From NCBI GenBank assembly GCA_029834535.1, contig JAQMWT010000081.1, forward strand, positions 186,001 to 250,000: a stretch of DNA of 64,000 bases. Reading direction: 5' to 3'. Source of the stretch: Chrysophaeum taylorii (taxonomy: Eukaryota; Sar; Pelagophyceae; Pelagomonadales; Pelagomonadaceae). The notes under the pieces were generated by a model. It saw only the letters and a program-made list of their open reading frames with translations. It did no database searches and was not told where the DNA came from. Positions 37,363-47,713 of the stretch are shown here, one piece after another. Positions within the stretch are counted from its first letter, which is position 1; every line of letters begins with the position of its first letter. A program made the translations under genes and the position numbers.

Positions 37363-39982
37363 ATGGAGTCGCGACTTTCCCTGCGGTGGCGCGGCCTGGT
37401 CGCGACGGCGACCGCAGCATTTTCGGGGGCGTGCGTGTTCCCGCCTTTGGGTAGGTGGCATTTATTTGTTTTGGGTGTGACCGGATGCGTAGGTCCTCGC
37501 GCGCTGGTGGGGGCGACGGCGTCCGAGACGGTGATAGAGGCGACGCGGATTTGGTCTCTGATATGTGTTGGCGCGGCGATAGGGTCGCGGGTTGGTCGGT
37601 TCGGCGGGTCGTTCCTCGACCGCACGGTGGTGAGTTCGCCGCGGTGGATCGTGGCGCTGGTCGGGCTACACGCGTTGATGGGTCTCGCGGGGAATAATCG
37701 GTTGGTCGTCGTCGTCGCGCGCGTCGGGGCGTCGGGCGTCGCGGCCGTGTCCGCGCTCGAGCAGGCGGAGCCCGCCGCGGGGTCGCGCGGGGATGCGGTC
37801 GCGGGGCTGGTCGGGTGCTTCCTGGGCTCGGCGACGCCGTTGGTGTTTTGGGTTTTGAGACGGCGCAAGAGAGACTTCAGCGCGGTTCTGACGGCGAGAA
37901 GGGCGACGCAGAGTCGGGTTTTAGGGCTGGGTCTCCTCGTCGCCGCCGTGGCGGCCGTCGTGTTTCAACGCAGTCGTCGCCGCCGCCGGCGCCGCGGCGG
38001 ACAGCGGGTTTTGCCGCCCGTGGTGCCTTTGGAAGACGGCTCTCCGCCGGCGCTGTACGCGTCGAGGTGCGGTTCGCGGGAGGCCGCTCTGAGTCGGTGG
38101 CGGCGGACGCTCGCGTGGCGGTGCGAGCACGACGCCGCCGGCGTGCTGAGGGAGCCGCAGCCCAAGTACCACGCGATCAAGGGGATGTACCCCCACTCCC
38201 TCCACGGACGCACGGTCAACGGCGAGCTGGTGATGTGGGAGTTGCTGGGCTCGCTCGACACGACCGTGCTGAGGAACGGCGAGGTCACGACCGATCAGGC
38301 CTTCCGCCACTTTGTGTTCGTGCACGAATTTATATCGCGCAAGTACGACGGCGAGGCGACGCGCCTCGTGACGGTTCTCGACGTCAAAGGGCTCCGGTTC
38401 TCGCAGGTAAACTCGTTTCTGATTCGTCTCGTCTCGACCGCCTCGGCCGTGGTCGACAACCTCGTGCCGTTCCGCGCCTCGAAGATCCTCGTCATCAACG
38501 CCCCCTCGTGGTTCGGGGCCGTCTGGGGCGGCATCCGCCGCACCCTTCCGACCGAGATCCGCGACAAGGTCGAGGTCCTCGACGGCGTGACGCGCCTCGC
38601 CGAACTCCTCCAAGTTCTTCCGTCGGAATACGGGGGCGAGATTCCGCTCGGCCAGCACGACGACGAGCTCGCGATGCTCGAGGCCGCCTGCCTCCTCAAC
38701 GCCGGGGAGGGGCTCGACGATTTCTTTTCGAGGCAACCAAATACCACCAGTAGTAGTAGTAGTAGTAGTAGGACGAGGACGGGGACGAGGACTCCTCCAA
38801 CCCCTTTGCCGCCGCCGCCGCCTGCTTGCCGGTCGTCGTCGTCTCCGTTTCGGTCGTGGTTTGGCGCCCGGCCGACGCCCGCGCACCTCGGCACCGAGAA
38901 CACCCGCTTCCACTACGACGCGCAGCGCCAGCAATGGATTTTCGAAGAAGAAGAAGAAGACGAAGAAGACGACGCTTCTTTGTCTTCCGACGACGAGGAA
39001 GCCCCGTCGCCGCGACGACGACGGCACGACGACGCCGACTCGGACTCGGAGGACGAGCGCGCGTTGGTGGCGGCGATCGAGGCCGCAACCCTCCGACGCT
39101 CGCTCCACTCGGACCACGCGATGCGCGCGTACCTCCACAGCCGCGACCCCGAGACCTGCTCTGGTCTGCAGGTAGGCCTGGTCGCGGGCCTGGCCGCGAC
39201 GCGCTTCTCGCGCGCCTTCCTCGCGGTCGCTCTCGCGCCCTGGCTCTTGGCCCCCGCGAGCCGCGGCGGCCTCGGCCTCAGGGTCGGCGACGCGGCCGCC
39301 TGCTGCGCCGCCGCATCCCTCGCCCTCCTCGTCCTCGCCTCCCGCGTCTCCGAACCCTGCCGACGCATGCCCGCGGACGCCCCCCTCCGCGCCTTTCGCG
39401 TCGCCTCGGGAGGCAGCTTCCTCGTCGCCGCGGCCGCTCCCGAGCTCGCGCCCTCCCTCGGCGGCGGCGCCGGCACCACCGGCGAGCTCCCGCGCGACTC
39501 GAACGCCGTCCTCGTCACGGCCTCCGTCTCGCTGGCCCTGCTCCTCCTCTTCACGCACTTGGCCGCCGCTTCCGCTTCGGCAGCCGTCAAGCTCGCCGAC
39601 CTCGTCTCCGACCGTCGCGTCCGCCAGACCCGCGCGGCCTACCTCGCCACACTCTTCGGCGACCTCTCTGGACCCCCGGCGGCCGCCGCCCTCCTCGCCG
39701 CCGCCCTCGATCGCAACGCCCCCTTCCCCTTTAACGCCTCCGCCGGCCTCTCCGCCTTTGCCGTCCTCAACGCGGCCCTCTACCTCCTCTCCTTTCTCGT
39801 CTACAAAAAAGTCGTCGGCGACGTCGCCGGTTCCAGGACCAATTGCGCCGCCTTCTTCGAACTCCCCGCGAGGGACCTCCAGCGCTGTGCGTTTCTGTTG
39901 TTTCGCGACGTGCTGATTTTATGTCCTTCCAGGTCTCGACGACGCCATGGAAGCCGGCCCCGACGACGCCGACCCGCGCTGA
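37363..39982 (+). CDS. Multi-pass membrane protein with central CRAL-TRIO domain
   Basis: The N-terminal quarter has several hydrophobic segments (about residues 10-210), the centre (about 235-430) is a SEC14/CRAL-TRIO lipid-binding fold with KYHAIKGMYPHSLHGR, HFVFVHEFISRKYD, LVTVLDVKGLRFSQ, ASKILVINAPSWFGAVWG and LPSEYGGEIPLG, and the C-terminal third again has multiple hydrophobic segments after an acidic low-complexity linker (poly-Ser, poly-Glu). Lipid exchange or sensing at a membrane is inferred. I place a 46-nt intron at 39887-39932; splicing gives an acidic end LDDAMEAGPDDADPR. Without splicing the frame would run to 39993 with an Arg-rich end. Confidence 0.75.
39887..39932 (+). other. 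Probable 46-nt intron near the 3' end of the CRAL-TRIO gene
   Basis: It starts GTGCGT, contains GTGCTGATTTT as a branch-point candidate and ends in a pyrimidine-rich TTATGTCCTTCCAG. It is much richer in A/T than the adjoining exons. Its removal keeps the frame open for 16 more codons. Confidence 0.65.
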
Positions 39983-40000
39983 CCACCTTATAATAGTACT

Positions 40001-43000
40001 TTAACTTACGATGCACATTCGGGACTTGCGTGACGAGACGGGGAGCCCGGCCGGCGATCGCCGCCGCGATCCCGAGACTCCAGCGCCATCATCCTCGCTG
40101 GCACCACCCCCTTTTTCTTCTTCTTCTTCTGAGTAGGAAGAAGAAGACGCGTCGGCGGCAATGGCGAGTTGTTGTTGTTGTTGTTGTTGTTGGGAGGCAG
40201 CAGAGGCCGTGCGCCGCCGCCGCCCGGCGGCGTCGGCGTCGCGGCGGCGCACTAAGCGGCGAGCCTCGAGCTTGTTCGAAATTGCGCGCTCGACCGCGCG
40301 CTCCCAGTCCGCTGCGGACATCACGCTGCCGTTCGTGGTCTCCAACTCCCCAAACTCGCCGCCGGAATCCCGCAGAAAGGCCCGCACCTTCTCGAACTTG
40401 GCCCGAGCCGCGTCGACTTGGGCGCGCTCGAGAAGGTCGTCGTCGTCGGCGTCGATCGCGTGGAACACCTCGCGCGCGAGGAGCCGGAATTTGCCGGCGA
40501 ACTCCCGGTCGGCGTGCCGGTCCGACTCGAGCGTCGCGAGCCCGGCACGAACGGCCGCGGCGACCGCGCATTCCCGCGGCGCGTCGAGCTCGAACAAGAC
40601 TCGCTCCAACTCGACGACAATAGGGGTCTTCTCGAGGGCCAAAAGGGTCTGTTCGAGATCGAGGCCCCCGTCCATCAACTCGAAGACACGCTTCGCATCG
40701 GCCTCGACCTCGCTCGCGAAGGCGGCGTCGGCGTCGCGGTTTTTTTTACGTTCGGCGAGAAGCGCGACGAGGGCCTCCTCGATCGCTCGCGTCCAGTCAA
40801 AAATCCCCAGGCTGTTCTTTTTCTTCGCGAGCGCCGACACCGCCGAATCGATGCGCTGCGGGACCAGGAGATACTGGAGGTCCTTGCTGTTCGAGTTGAA
40901 GAGAAAGTTGCGGACGTCCTCCCGCGCGACGCCCCGCCGGACGTCCTCCAAACTCAAAGTCCCGCGCGCGTCGGCGTCCATCATCTCGAACGCCGCCTTG
41001 GCCAACGCCAGAAAATCGGACGCGTACGCCTCGTCCTCCGCGTCCACGGGTCGAGACGAGCATCGCTCCAGAAACCCCCGCGCGTCGAGCATTTTTGGCT
41101 CCCCTTCCTTCTCGAGCCGCGGCCGCCGCCCTTCGCTGCGCGACCTGCGCAACGTCCGCCGCCGCGGGCTCTTTTTTGTTGTTTTCTCATCAACAATCGG
41201 GGGCGGGCTGTTTTCGAGGTCGAGGTCGCCGCGCGCGTGCTCGGCCAGGAGCCTGAGGAGCGCCTGGCGCTTGGGGGGCACCACCGCGCCGAACGTCGGT
41301 CTTCGCTTCGTCGCGCGGCGCGCGCGCGCGAGCCACGCGTAGAGCTCGGCAAACGAAACGGTCCCCGATCGATCCGCGTCGAGCTGCGCGAAGGCGTCGT
41401 CGAGCTGCGACCGCCGCGGCGGCTTGATGCCCAGCAACGCGCCCGTGCGCATCATCTCCCCGAATTCGACGCGATCGATGCCGCCAGACCCGTCAAAGTC
41501 GAACGTTCCGAACAGCCTTTCCACGAACGGCCCGTCTTCCGACGGTGGCACCTCGGAACGCACGGCTTTGAGGTGGTGCTCGTACCGCTTCGGGTACTCG
41601 AGGGCGAGACGCTTGGCGATCTCGTCGTTCTTCGCCTTGCGGACGAGCGACGAGAGCTCGAGCCGCGCCGTTTGATTTTTTGTCGTCGGAAACTTCGAGG
41701 CGCGCAGCGAGTCGACCTCGCGCCGCAGCCACGTCCGCGCCGCGCGCTGGGCGGCGGCCGTCCGCAACGCGCGACCGCCGAGCTCCCCGAGCTGACGGCG
41801 TATTCGGGCGCGGACTCGCCCGAGCTCGCCGAGCCGCGCGACGCGACGCCGGAGCGCGTCGCGCGCGACGGCAAACGAGGCACGGTGCGCCCGCGCCGCC
41901 GCCCCGCGCGCCCGCAGCGCATCGCACGCCGACACGCGCCGGTACAGTCGCGCGACGGCAGAACGGCCCGACGCGCACAGCCGCCCGAACGCGTCAGACC
42001 GAAGCTCGGCGTGCCGGGCCGCCGACCTCGCCGTCGAAACCAACCCGGCGAGCGCGACCCCTCGGGCCTTGGTTTGGGCGCGGACGCGCTGCCCCAGGCG
42101 CGCGAGGTCGCGACCCGCGACAGCCCGCGCCCCGACGACGACCGCTAAAGTTCTGCGCGACCGATGCCGCAGCCGCGCGAGAGCGACGTCGCGCCTCGTC
42201 GTCGCCGCGACCGCCTCGACCCCCAACCTCGCGAGGTCGCGCTGCGCGGCTCGCAGCAGCGGCGACCGGGCTTTGGCGCTCGCGCCGCGGGCTCGGAGGT
42301 AGTCGAATGCCGCCGTCGCGACCGCGTGCCGCGCGTAGGCGCGATTGACCTTGGTGGATCGTCCCGCGCGCGCGTCCCTCTCGCCTCGCGCTTTCCGCGC
42401 CGCGCCACCCCTCAAATACCGCGCCGTCTCGTCCTGCTTTAAACGATGCTTGCGGGCCCGCGCGACGCGGTCTCGCAACCACGCCGCCGCGCGCCGCTGG
42501 GCCTCGGCGTGGTCCCGCGCCGCGCGGGCCGCCGCGCGCAACGCGACCAGGCTCGTCGACCGCGCGCCCGTTTCCGACAGCCGCCGGAACGCGCCGGCCC
42601 TGCGCCGCGCGTGCCGGATCGCCGAGAACCCCCGACGCACCAGATAGGCAAACGCCCCGCCCCGCGCCTCCTTGATCCGCCGCACGTGCGCATCCCACGT
42701 CAACCCGCGCGACCGTCGCTCGACGTCCGGCTTACCCTCGGCCGCCGTCTCCTGCCGCCGCCGCTGCTGGTCGATCCACGGCTTGACGGGGACCTTTGTT
42801 TTCCGGGAGCAGCAGCCGCCGAAAGCCGCGCCAATCTTTGCCGACGACACGAACAGCTCGTAGTCCACGACAACAACAACCGATTCTTCGTGCTCGTCGG
42901 TCTTCTTCGAAGCGTAGTGGGAGGCGAGCGCTCCGATTTCCTCGTCCGAAAGCGCGTCGCCGCTCGCGCAGCGGACCGCCGCCTCGAAGTATTTTGCCTC

Positions 43001-43777
43001 GACGTGGCCCGTCTTGCGGTCGTCGAGCAACCGAAACAGACGCTCGAGGGCCGTGGGGTCTGCCGCCTTGAGTGGTCTCGACGATAAGCAGCCCTCGACC
43101 GAGAGCGTCGGAGGTTCGCCGCGCTTCGCGGCCTCGACGAGAGCGCGCCGCGCCAACGACCTGGCCAGACCCTCCCCAAAACAAAAACACCCCTCGTCGG
43201 GCTTCCTTGCGGCGGCGAGCGCGTCGCGCTCGCTTCTCCTCAAATCGAGCGCCGCGAGGTACCGGGATTCCTCCAACGACACCGCGCCCGCCGGCGGCGC
43301 GAAGAGCCGCTCGAGGAGTCGAACCGCGGGTCTTCGCGTCTCGCGCGGTCCCAGCAAATACGCGCTCTCGAACAGCTCGAAATCAACGTCATCGTACGGC
43401 AACCTCCGCGGCGAGACGGGGGGCAGCCGCGTCGATCTGAACGACGCCTTCGTTCTCTCGCTGCCGACCGGCGATCCTCCTCCGGACACGAGGCTCGCGG
43501 CGACAGCGCTCGCCAGCCTTTTGATTCTAGGGTCGTCGGGATGCGTCGCGAGACTCCGCTGGACCGCGCGCGCAGCACCGACTTCCGTAGCGATCGCAGC
43601 TCCGCGCGGAGACGACGTCACGAGGCGCAGGGCCTCGAGCCCCTTCACCACATCGACACTCATGGCCCCGATCGCGGCCAAGGCCGTCTCTCTCAGACCC
43701 GCCTCCTCGTCCTCGCCGAGCGCCGCGAGCCGCTCGACGCGCCCGAACCGCCTGAGCGCGGAGACAAGACGCTCCAT
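40001..43777 (-). CDS. Large EF-hand protein ending in a CaaX-like box
   Basis: The protein (about 1258 residues, ATG at 43777) has a helical N-terminus that may be armadillo-like, a first EF-hand-like loop (about 252: DDRKTGHVEAKYF), a very Arg/Ala-rich helical centre (about 370-720) and further EF-hands at about 760 (DFDGSGGIDRVEF), 799 (DADRSGTVSFAEL) and 932 (DADARGTLSLEDV). The loops at 760 and 799 are complete Ca-binding loops. The last four residues are CIVS, a potential farnesylation signal. Function unknown; calcium-regulated membrane association is inferred. It is convergent with the CRAL-TRIO gene with 18 bp between stops. Confidence 0.8.
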   Translation of the reverse strand: MERLVSALRRFGRVERLAALGEDEEAGLRETALAAIGAMSVDVVKGLEALRLVTSSPRGAAIATEVGAARAVQRSLATHPDDPRIKRLASAVAASLVSGGGSPVGSERTKASFRSTRLPPVSPRRLPYDDVDFELFESAYLLGPRETRRPAVRLLERLFAPPAGAVSLEESRYLAALDLRRSERDALAAARKPDEGCFCFGEGLARSLARRALVEAAKRGEPPTLSVEGCLSSRPLKAADPTALERLFRLLDDRKTGHVEAKYFEAAVRCASGDALSDEEIGALASHYASKKTDEHEESVVVVVDYELFVSSAKIGAAFGGCCSRKTKVPVKPWIDQQRRRQETAAEGKPDVERRSRGLTWDAHVRRIKEARGGAFAYLVRRGFSAIRHARRRAGAFRRLSETGARSTSLVALRAAARAARDHAEAQRRAAAWLRDRVARARKHRLKQDETARYLRGGAARKARGERDARAGRSTKVNRAYARHAVATAAFDYLRARGASAKARSPLLRAAQRDLARLGVEAVAATTRRDVALARLRHRSRRTLAVVVGARAVAGRDLARLGQRVRAQTKARGVALAGLVSTARSAARHAELRSDAFGRLCASGRSAVARLYRRVSACDALRARGAAARAHRASFAVARDALRRRVARLGELGRVRARIRRQLGELGGRALRTAAAQRAARTWLRREVDSLRASKFPTTKNQTARLELSSLVRKAKNDEIAKRLALEYPKRYEHHLKAVRSEVPPSEDGPFVERLFGTFDFDGSGGIDRVEFGEMMRTGALLGIKPPRRSQLDDAFAQLDADRSGTVSFAELYAWLARARRATKRRPTFGAVVPPKRQALLRLLAEHARGDLDLENSPPPIVDEKTTKKSPRRRTLRRSRSEGRRPRLEKEGEPKMLDARGFLERCSSRPVDAEDEAYASDFLALAKAAFEMMDADARGTLSLEDVRRGVAREDVRNFLFNSNSKDLQYLLVPQRIDSAVSALAKKKNSLGIFDWTRAIEEALVALLAERKKNRDADAAFASEVEADAKRVFELMDGGLDLEQTLLALEKTPIVVELERVLFELDAPRECAVAAAVRAGLATLESDRHADREFAGKFRLLAREVFHAIDADDDDLLERAQVDAARAKFEKVRAFLRDSGGEFGELETTNGSVMSAADWERAVERAISNKLEARRLVRRRDADAAGRRRRTASAASQQQQQQQQLAIAADASSSSYSEEEEEKGGGASEDDGAGVSGSRRRSPAGLPVSSRKSRMCIVS

Positions 43778-44073
43778 CACCAGCGCTAACACATTATCCT
43801 CAACGGTCAAATAAATAGATAATTCACGACTTTTTTGGAGGATTTATTTGGAATGTAGATGTGTGGTGATGCGATTTATGATAAATAACTACAGCACCTT
43901 AGCAAATTCGGACGCGGGCTCTCTCTCTATACACTCCCAGTTTGGAGACAGCAGCGGCACGGCTTCTGCCGCGCTAAACCGCACCCGACGACGTAATAAC
44001 GAACCGGGTTGGTTCGCAGCTGCAGCTTGAGATCATATCACCCCTAATTCAAGCAAGACGCAACTCGGCTTTT

Positions 44074-45330
44074 TTGCAGCGCCCACGGCAGCATCGGCCG
44101 CCGCGCGTCGCTTGCTCCTCACTCCTCTGCGAGTTGTTTGTCGTGCCGTTTGTAAAGGCCGTGGTACAGGCGAAGGGACGCTGGATCTGCAGCGAGTCTC
44201 GCTTGGTCGCACGACGCGAGATATTGGGAGATTATTGGCTCGCCCGACCGGCCGCCGTAGGAGCAGCTTGTCCAATTATAGGTCGTCACGTCCGACGCTT
44301 CTGCGAAAGCCGGATGGTACGCGCAAGTTCAACACTTCAGGAGAATGCCGAAGTGCACCACCGTGCACACACACGTGGCGAAGCTATGTCACCACCAGCC
44401 TTGTTTTTGACGCCGCAGGAATCAATGAAGATAGAGCACAACAACGGCCAGCCTTTGATGACCTCGATGTTGTACCGTCAGATGACGAGATTTGTCGTGC
44501 TGTACGGCAGCTCAATCATTCAGCTGGTGGAGTATCGTGCGTTCGTGCGGAAATATGGACGCTCGCTGGTCGTAAGACCGAGCGAATAAATAGTGCATGA
44601 TTTCTTTCTTTGTCTTCCGAGAAACAACCCCGGGAGGAGGAGCGCGGGATATCATCGACCTTCTTGGTGTTTTGCCGAAGAAAGGTGACCTTTTTGCTGC
44701 CAGGTTCTTATCGCGGGCGGCGTGATGATGCTCAAGGTCGCGCAAAAGACTGTCTCCAACATCATGTCTCGGTGTCATATCCGCTGAGCTACAACAACAC
44801 GAATCGCGGGCGCGGGTTTCGGCCGGTAAGGAGGACTGACTGCAGACGCAACCTTCAGCAGCCTCAAGATGACATTAAAGAAGAAGCGCCGTGAGCATGG
44901 CATGGAAGCGTAGGTTCTATTCATTTATTTCGCCAAGACTTTTTTGACAGAGGAGTCCCGCGGGAACTCCTGCGAGAGCGAGTGCTATCAAAGTTCGGCC
45001 AGCGAAACGCCTCTTTATAGCGCACAGCAGTGTATTATTTAAGTGCGGCACTCCGTCTCCGGCGTTACCGCCTCATCATCGGCGTTGAGCAGCAGCGTGA
45101 TGTCCGGTTCTTTTCGTTTTTCTATACACGGCGACCTTGACCATTACATGGCGACGTCGTGTCAACAAGGTCGGGAACCAGCGTGCGTTTTCGAGACGAA
45201 AAGCAAGACGATGTACTCACCGGACGCCGCTACGACGCAAAAACGACACTTAGCAAGATGGGGTATGGAAGTCCACAGGGGTGACCGCCCAAGCTTGGAA
45301 AGACACTCACAATCTCCGAGATGATAGTGC
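44074..45330 (+). pseudogene. Heavily decayed LINE reverse transcriptase, second family
   Basis: Pieces in several frames occur in the order of a LINE ORF2: LLRKPDGTRKF, then DLDVVPSDDEICRAVRQLNH followed by SAGGVSCVRAEIW near 44455-44560, then MMLKVAQKTVSNIM (44724 onward), a GFGR stretch, SLKMTLKKKRREHGMEA (44858 onward), an FAKTF stretch with VPRELL-like remains, IIGVEQQRDV (about 45075) and DDVLTGRRYDA (45210 onward). Stops and frameshifts are numerous. This family differs from the LINE at 2286-4800. It ends just before the PDI gene. Confidence 0.75.
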
Positions 45331-45370
45331 CAAACCAGGCAGACAACAAAAGAAGAAAGGGAAAACAAAA

Positions 45371-46492
45371 ATGTTAGTGGTATCTCTTGTTGTTCTTCCC
45401 GTCGTCGTCTCCGGTCTCGGCGAGGTCCGCGAGTTGAGCGAGGCGAGCTTCGATGGAGTGGTGAGTCAGTCGAACGTGCTCGTGGAGTTCTACGAACCTG
45501 ATTGCGGTCACTGCGAGACGATGGAACCTGAGTTTTTCGCCGCTGCCGAGTCGCTCGAATTCGAAGAAGACGTCGTGTTCGCGCGGGTCGACACGAAGGA
45601 GAACCCCGCGTTGAAGAAACGGTTCAAGATCGACGGGCACCCGATCTTCAAGTGGTTTGCGAAATCGACCCAAGCTCAGAATTTTTACTACGTTCACTAT
45701 AGCGGTCGCATGGCAAACACTTTTCTGGAGATGGTCGGCAAGCGCCTCGACAAAAGCTTCCCAGAGCTCCCCCCAATCGTCTCCAAGGTCATCAAGATCA
45801 AGGCGGCGGCCTTTGACGAGACGGTCTTGGAGCTTGGCGTCGACGCGTTCGTCGTCTTGTACACTCCGTGGACCGAGAACAAGCGCGTCGCGGAGGCGCT
45901 CGACCAGACGGCAAAACTCTACGCAGACGTTCGCATCGTAAAGCTTGGCGTCGAGACCTTGTACGAGCGCGACATCGGAGACCGCTACGATTGCCGCACC
46001 TACCCGTGTTACTTTTTGTTCGACAAACTAAACAGACGAAACGAATTCGTCGACGGTCCCTTCGACGACGTCAACGGCTACGTGAGATTCTTGAACCGAA
46101 ATTTGGGGACCGACAAGGACCCGGCGACCCTCGATGACCGCGCGATGGCCGGAAGAATCCCGGAATTAGACCGGATCCTCCCCTCGAGAGACGCGGCCGC
46201 TCTGGATGCCGTCCCCGTCTCCGACGATCAGCGAGATACTAAACAGTACTACCTGAAAGTTTCAAAGCGCCTCGAAGACACCGCCTCGGACGACGCCTCC
46301 CTCGAGTACCTCCGCGCGGAAGCGCGCCGCCTCACGGCCCTCCTCAACAAGCCTGGTATCTCCGTCTCCAAGCGCAAGGACCTTGCCGTCCGCAAAAACG
46401 TCCTCGGTGCCTTCGCCCACGCGATCGACAAACTCAAAGCAAAAGACTCCTCTCCTTCCAACTCTCGCCACACACACCGAGCCGAACTCTAA
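45371..46492 (+). CDS. Protein disulfide isomerase-like protein with ERp29-type tail domain
   Basis: After a signal peptide (residues 1-15 from the ATG at 45371) comes a thioredoxin domain with active site CGHC (45-48, within EPDCGHCETMEPEF). A second thioredoxin-like domain (about 125-245) lacks a CxxC motif and has TPWTENKR in its place. The C-terminus (about 290-360) is helical with YLRAEARRLTALLNKPGIS, resembling the ERp29/ERp38 D domain. The last residues, HRAEL, resemble a weak KDEL-type ER retention signal. Oxidative folding in the ER is the likely role. The upstream region is an old LINE. Confidence 0.85.
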   Translation: MLVVSLVVLPVVVSGLGEVRELSEASFDGVVSQSNVLVEFYEPDCGHCETMEPEFFAAAESLEFEEDVVFARVDTKENPALKKRFKIDGHPIFKWFAKSTQAQNFYYVHYSGRMANTFLEMVGKRLDKSFPELPPIVSKVIKIKAAAFDETVLELGVDAFVVLYTPWTENKRVAEALDQTAKLYADVRIVKLGVETLYERDIGDRYDCRTYPCYFLFDKLNRRNEFVDGPFDDVNGYVRFLNRNLGTDKDPATLDDRAMAGRIPELDRILPSRDAAALDAVPVSDDQRDTKQYYLKVSKRLEDTASDDASLEYLRAEARRLTALLNKPGISVSKRKDLAVRKNVLGAFAHAIDKLKAKDSSPSNSRHTHRAEL

Positions 46493-47713
46493 TAATAACA
46501 CTAGTGACTGGGCTCGGCCTCGCTCGCCGCGTTCTCTGAAGAATAGAAGAAGACGAACTCACAACCTTTTGGTACGTACGTGTGTTCTGGGGGCCCGGGC
46601 CTCTGGCTCTGCCGGCTTGAGGCAAGGTTGGCTTGGTCACATACCACCAGTAGCATTGTCTGTCGGCAACCAAGATAACAAACAAACTGTGCCTTGCCCA
46701 AGCTAATAAAAAACTTGCTTGCTTACTATCTATTTGGGGTCGCTGCCGTCGTCGTCGCTTGCGTGCCAGAAAGAAAGTATAGACGCTTGGCTTGCTCGGC
46801 TGCGGTCCCCGTCCTGATCAGCCCGGCGTGCACGCTTGAGAGCGTCGAGAACACCTTATTCTAATTCGGACGAGGTATGGAATTTCGCTAAAAAATCGCA
46901 CCTCGCTACTACTTTATTGTCTGTCCAGATGATGGGCGGCAGCGTCTGTGGCACGTCGTAGTTCCGCGGCCTTTTGCATGCCCTTCGGACGTCTTTTTAT
47001 TGGTGCTCTTTATTCTTCTTCTTGTTGTTGTTGTTGTTGTTGTTGTTGTTGCCTGGTATATTTTGCTGTTGTATTTGGGTGTTCTCGTGGGAGACGGATG
47101 CCCTTTGTGCAATTAATTAATTCGTGTGCCCGGCTGTTCGTTTGGCTGCGCGTAAGGCTGCGGTTGCCACCGCATGCTGTAGTAGCGGCGCGCGCTATAG
47201 GTGAAATCGATCAAAGTTTAGAAGAGGGTTTTTAATGCACGCGCGCCTCAGAAACCACGTACAGGAAGCGTGTGTGGCCATGCACGTGTCGTGTTGCAAC
47301 GAGCCGTGTGCTCTCGAGCGCGTGCGTGAGCTCGAGCGATCGGGGATCTCACTTGCGTTACGTTTCGCGATGGGGCCACGAACAATAATCGTTGAAAAGG
47401 TCGGGGGTGCTCTCTTCATCAAGCAGACAAAGATACCAAGAGATTATGATTGAGATAGCGCCAAAAAAACTCTGGCGATTTGGGTAGACTCACGACGCAG
47501 GCCGCGAAACAAAGACACCAGGTTGAGACGCCAGCGCTCACGATGTCGCTGATATTCTCAGGGTGTCGATTTAATATTGGCGTCCGGAGGCGTGAGTGCA
47601 AGGCACGTTTTCATTGCTCTCGCGCTGGCGAGGCTTGCAGTCGAGAAGGTCACAACCATAATAATAAGTGACGTCAATTCAATCATTGGATACCTCGGTA
47701 TGATAGGGACTTG
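46493..47713. other. Intergenic region, no gene seen
   Basis: About 1.2 kb with a GTT trinucleotide tract at about 47025-47050 and an ATTAATTAATT stretch near 47113. No frame shows a recognisable domain. Promoter of the FG-GAP gene presumably lies at its right end. Confidence 0.5.

Noticed and set aside
40418-42148. Long plus-strand frame opposite the EF-hand gene
   Set aside because: Arg/Ala-rich shadow frame; the EF-hand loops are on the minus strand.
45281-45370. Upstream start for the PDI gene
   Set aside because: The in-frame extension would place 30 polar residues ahead of a clear signal peptide and overlaps the decayed LINE.
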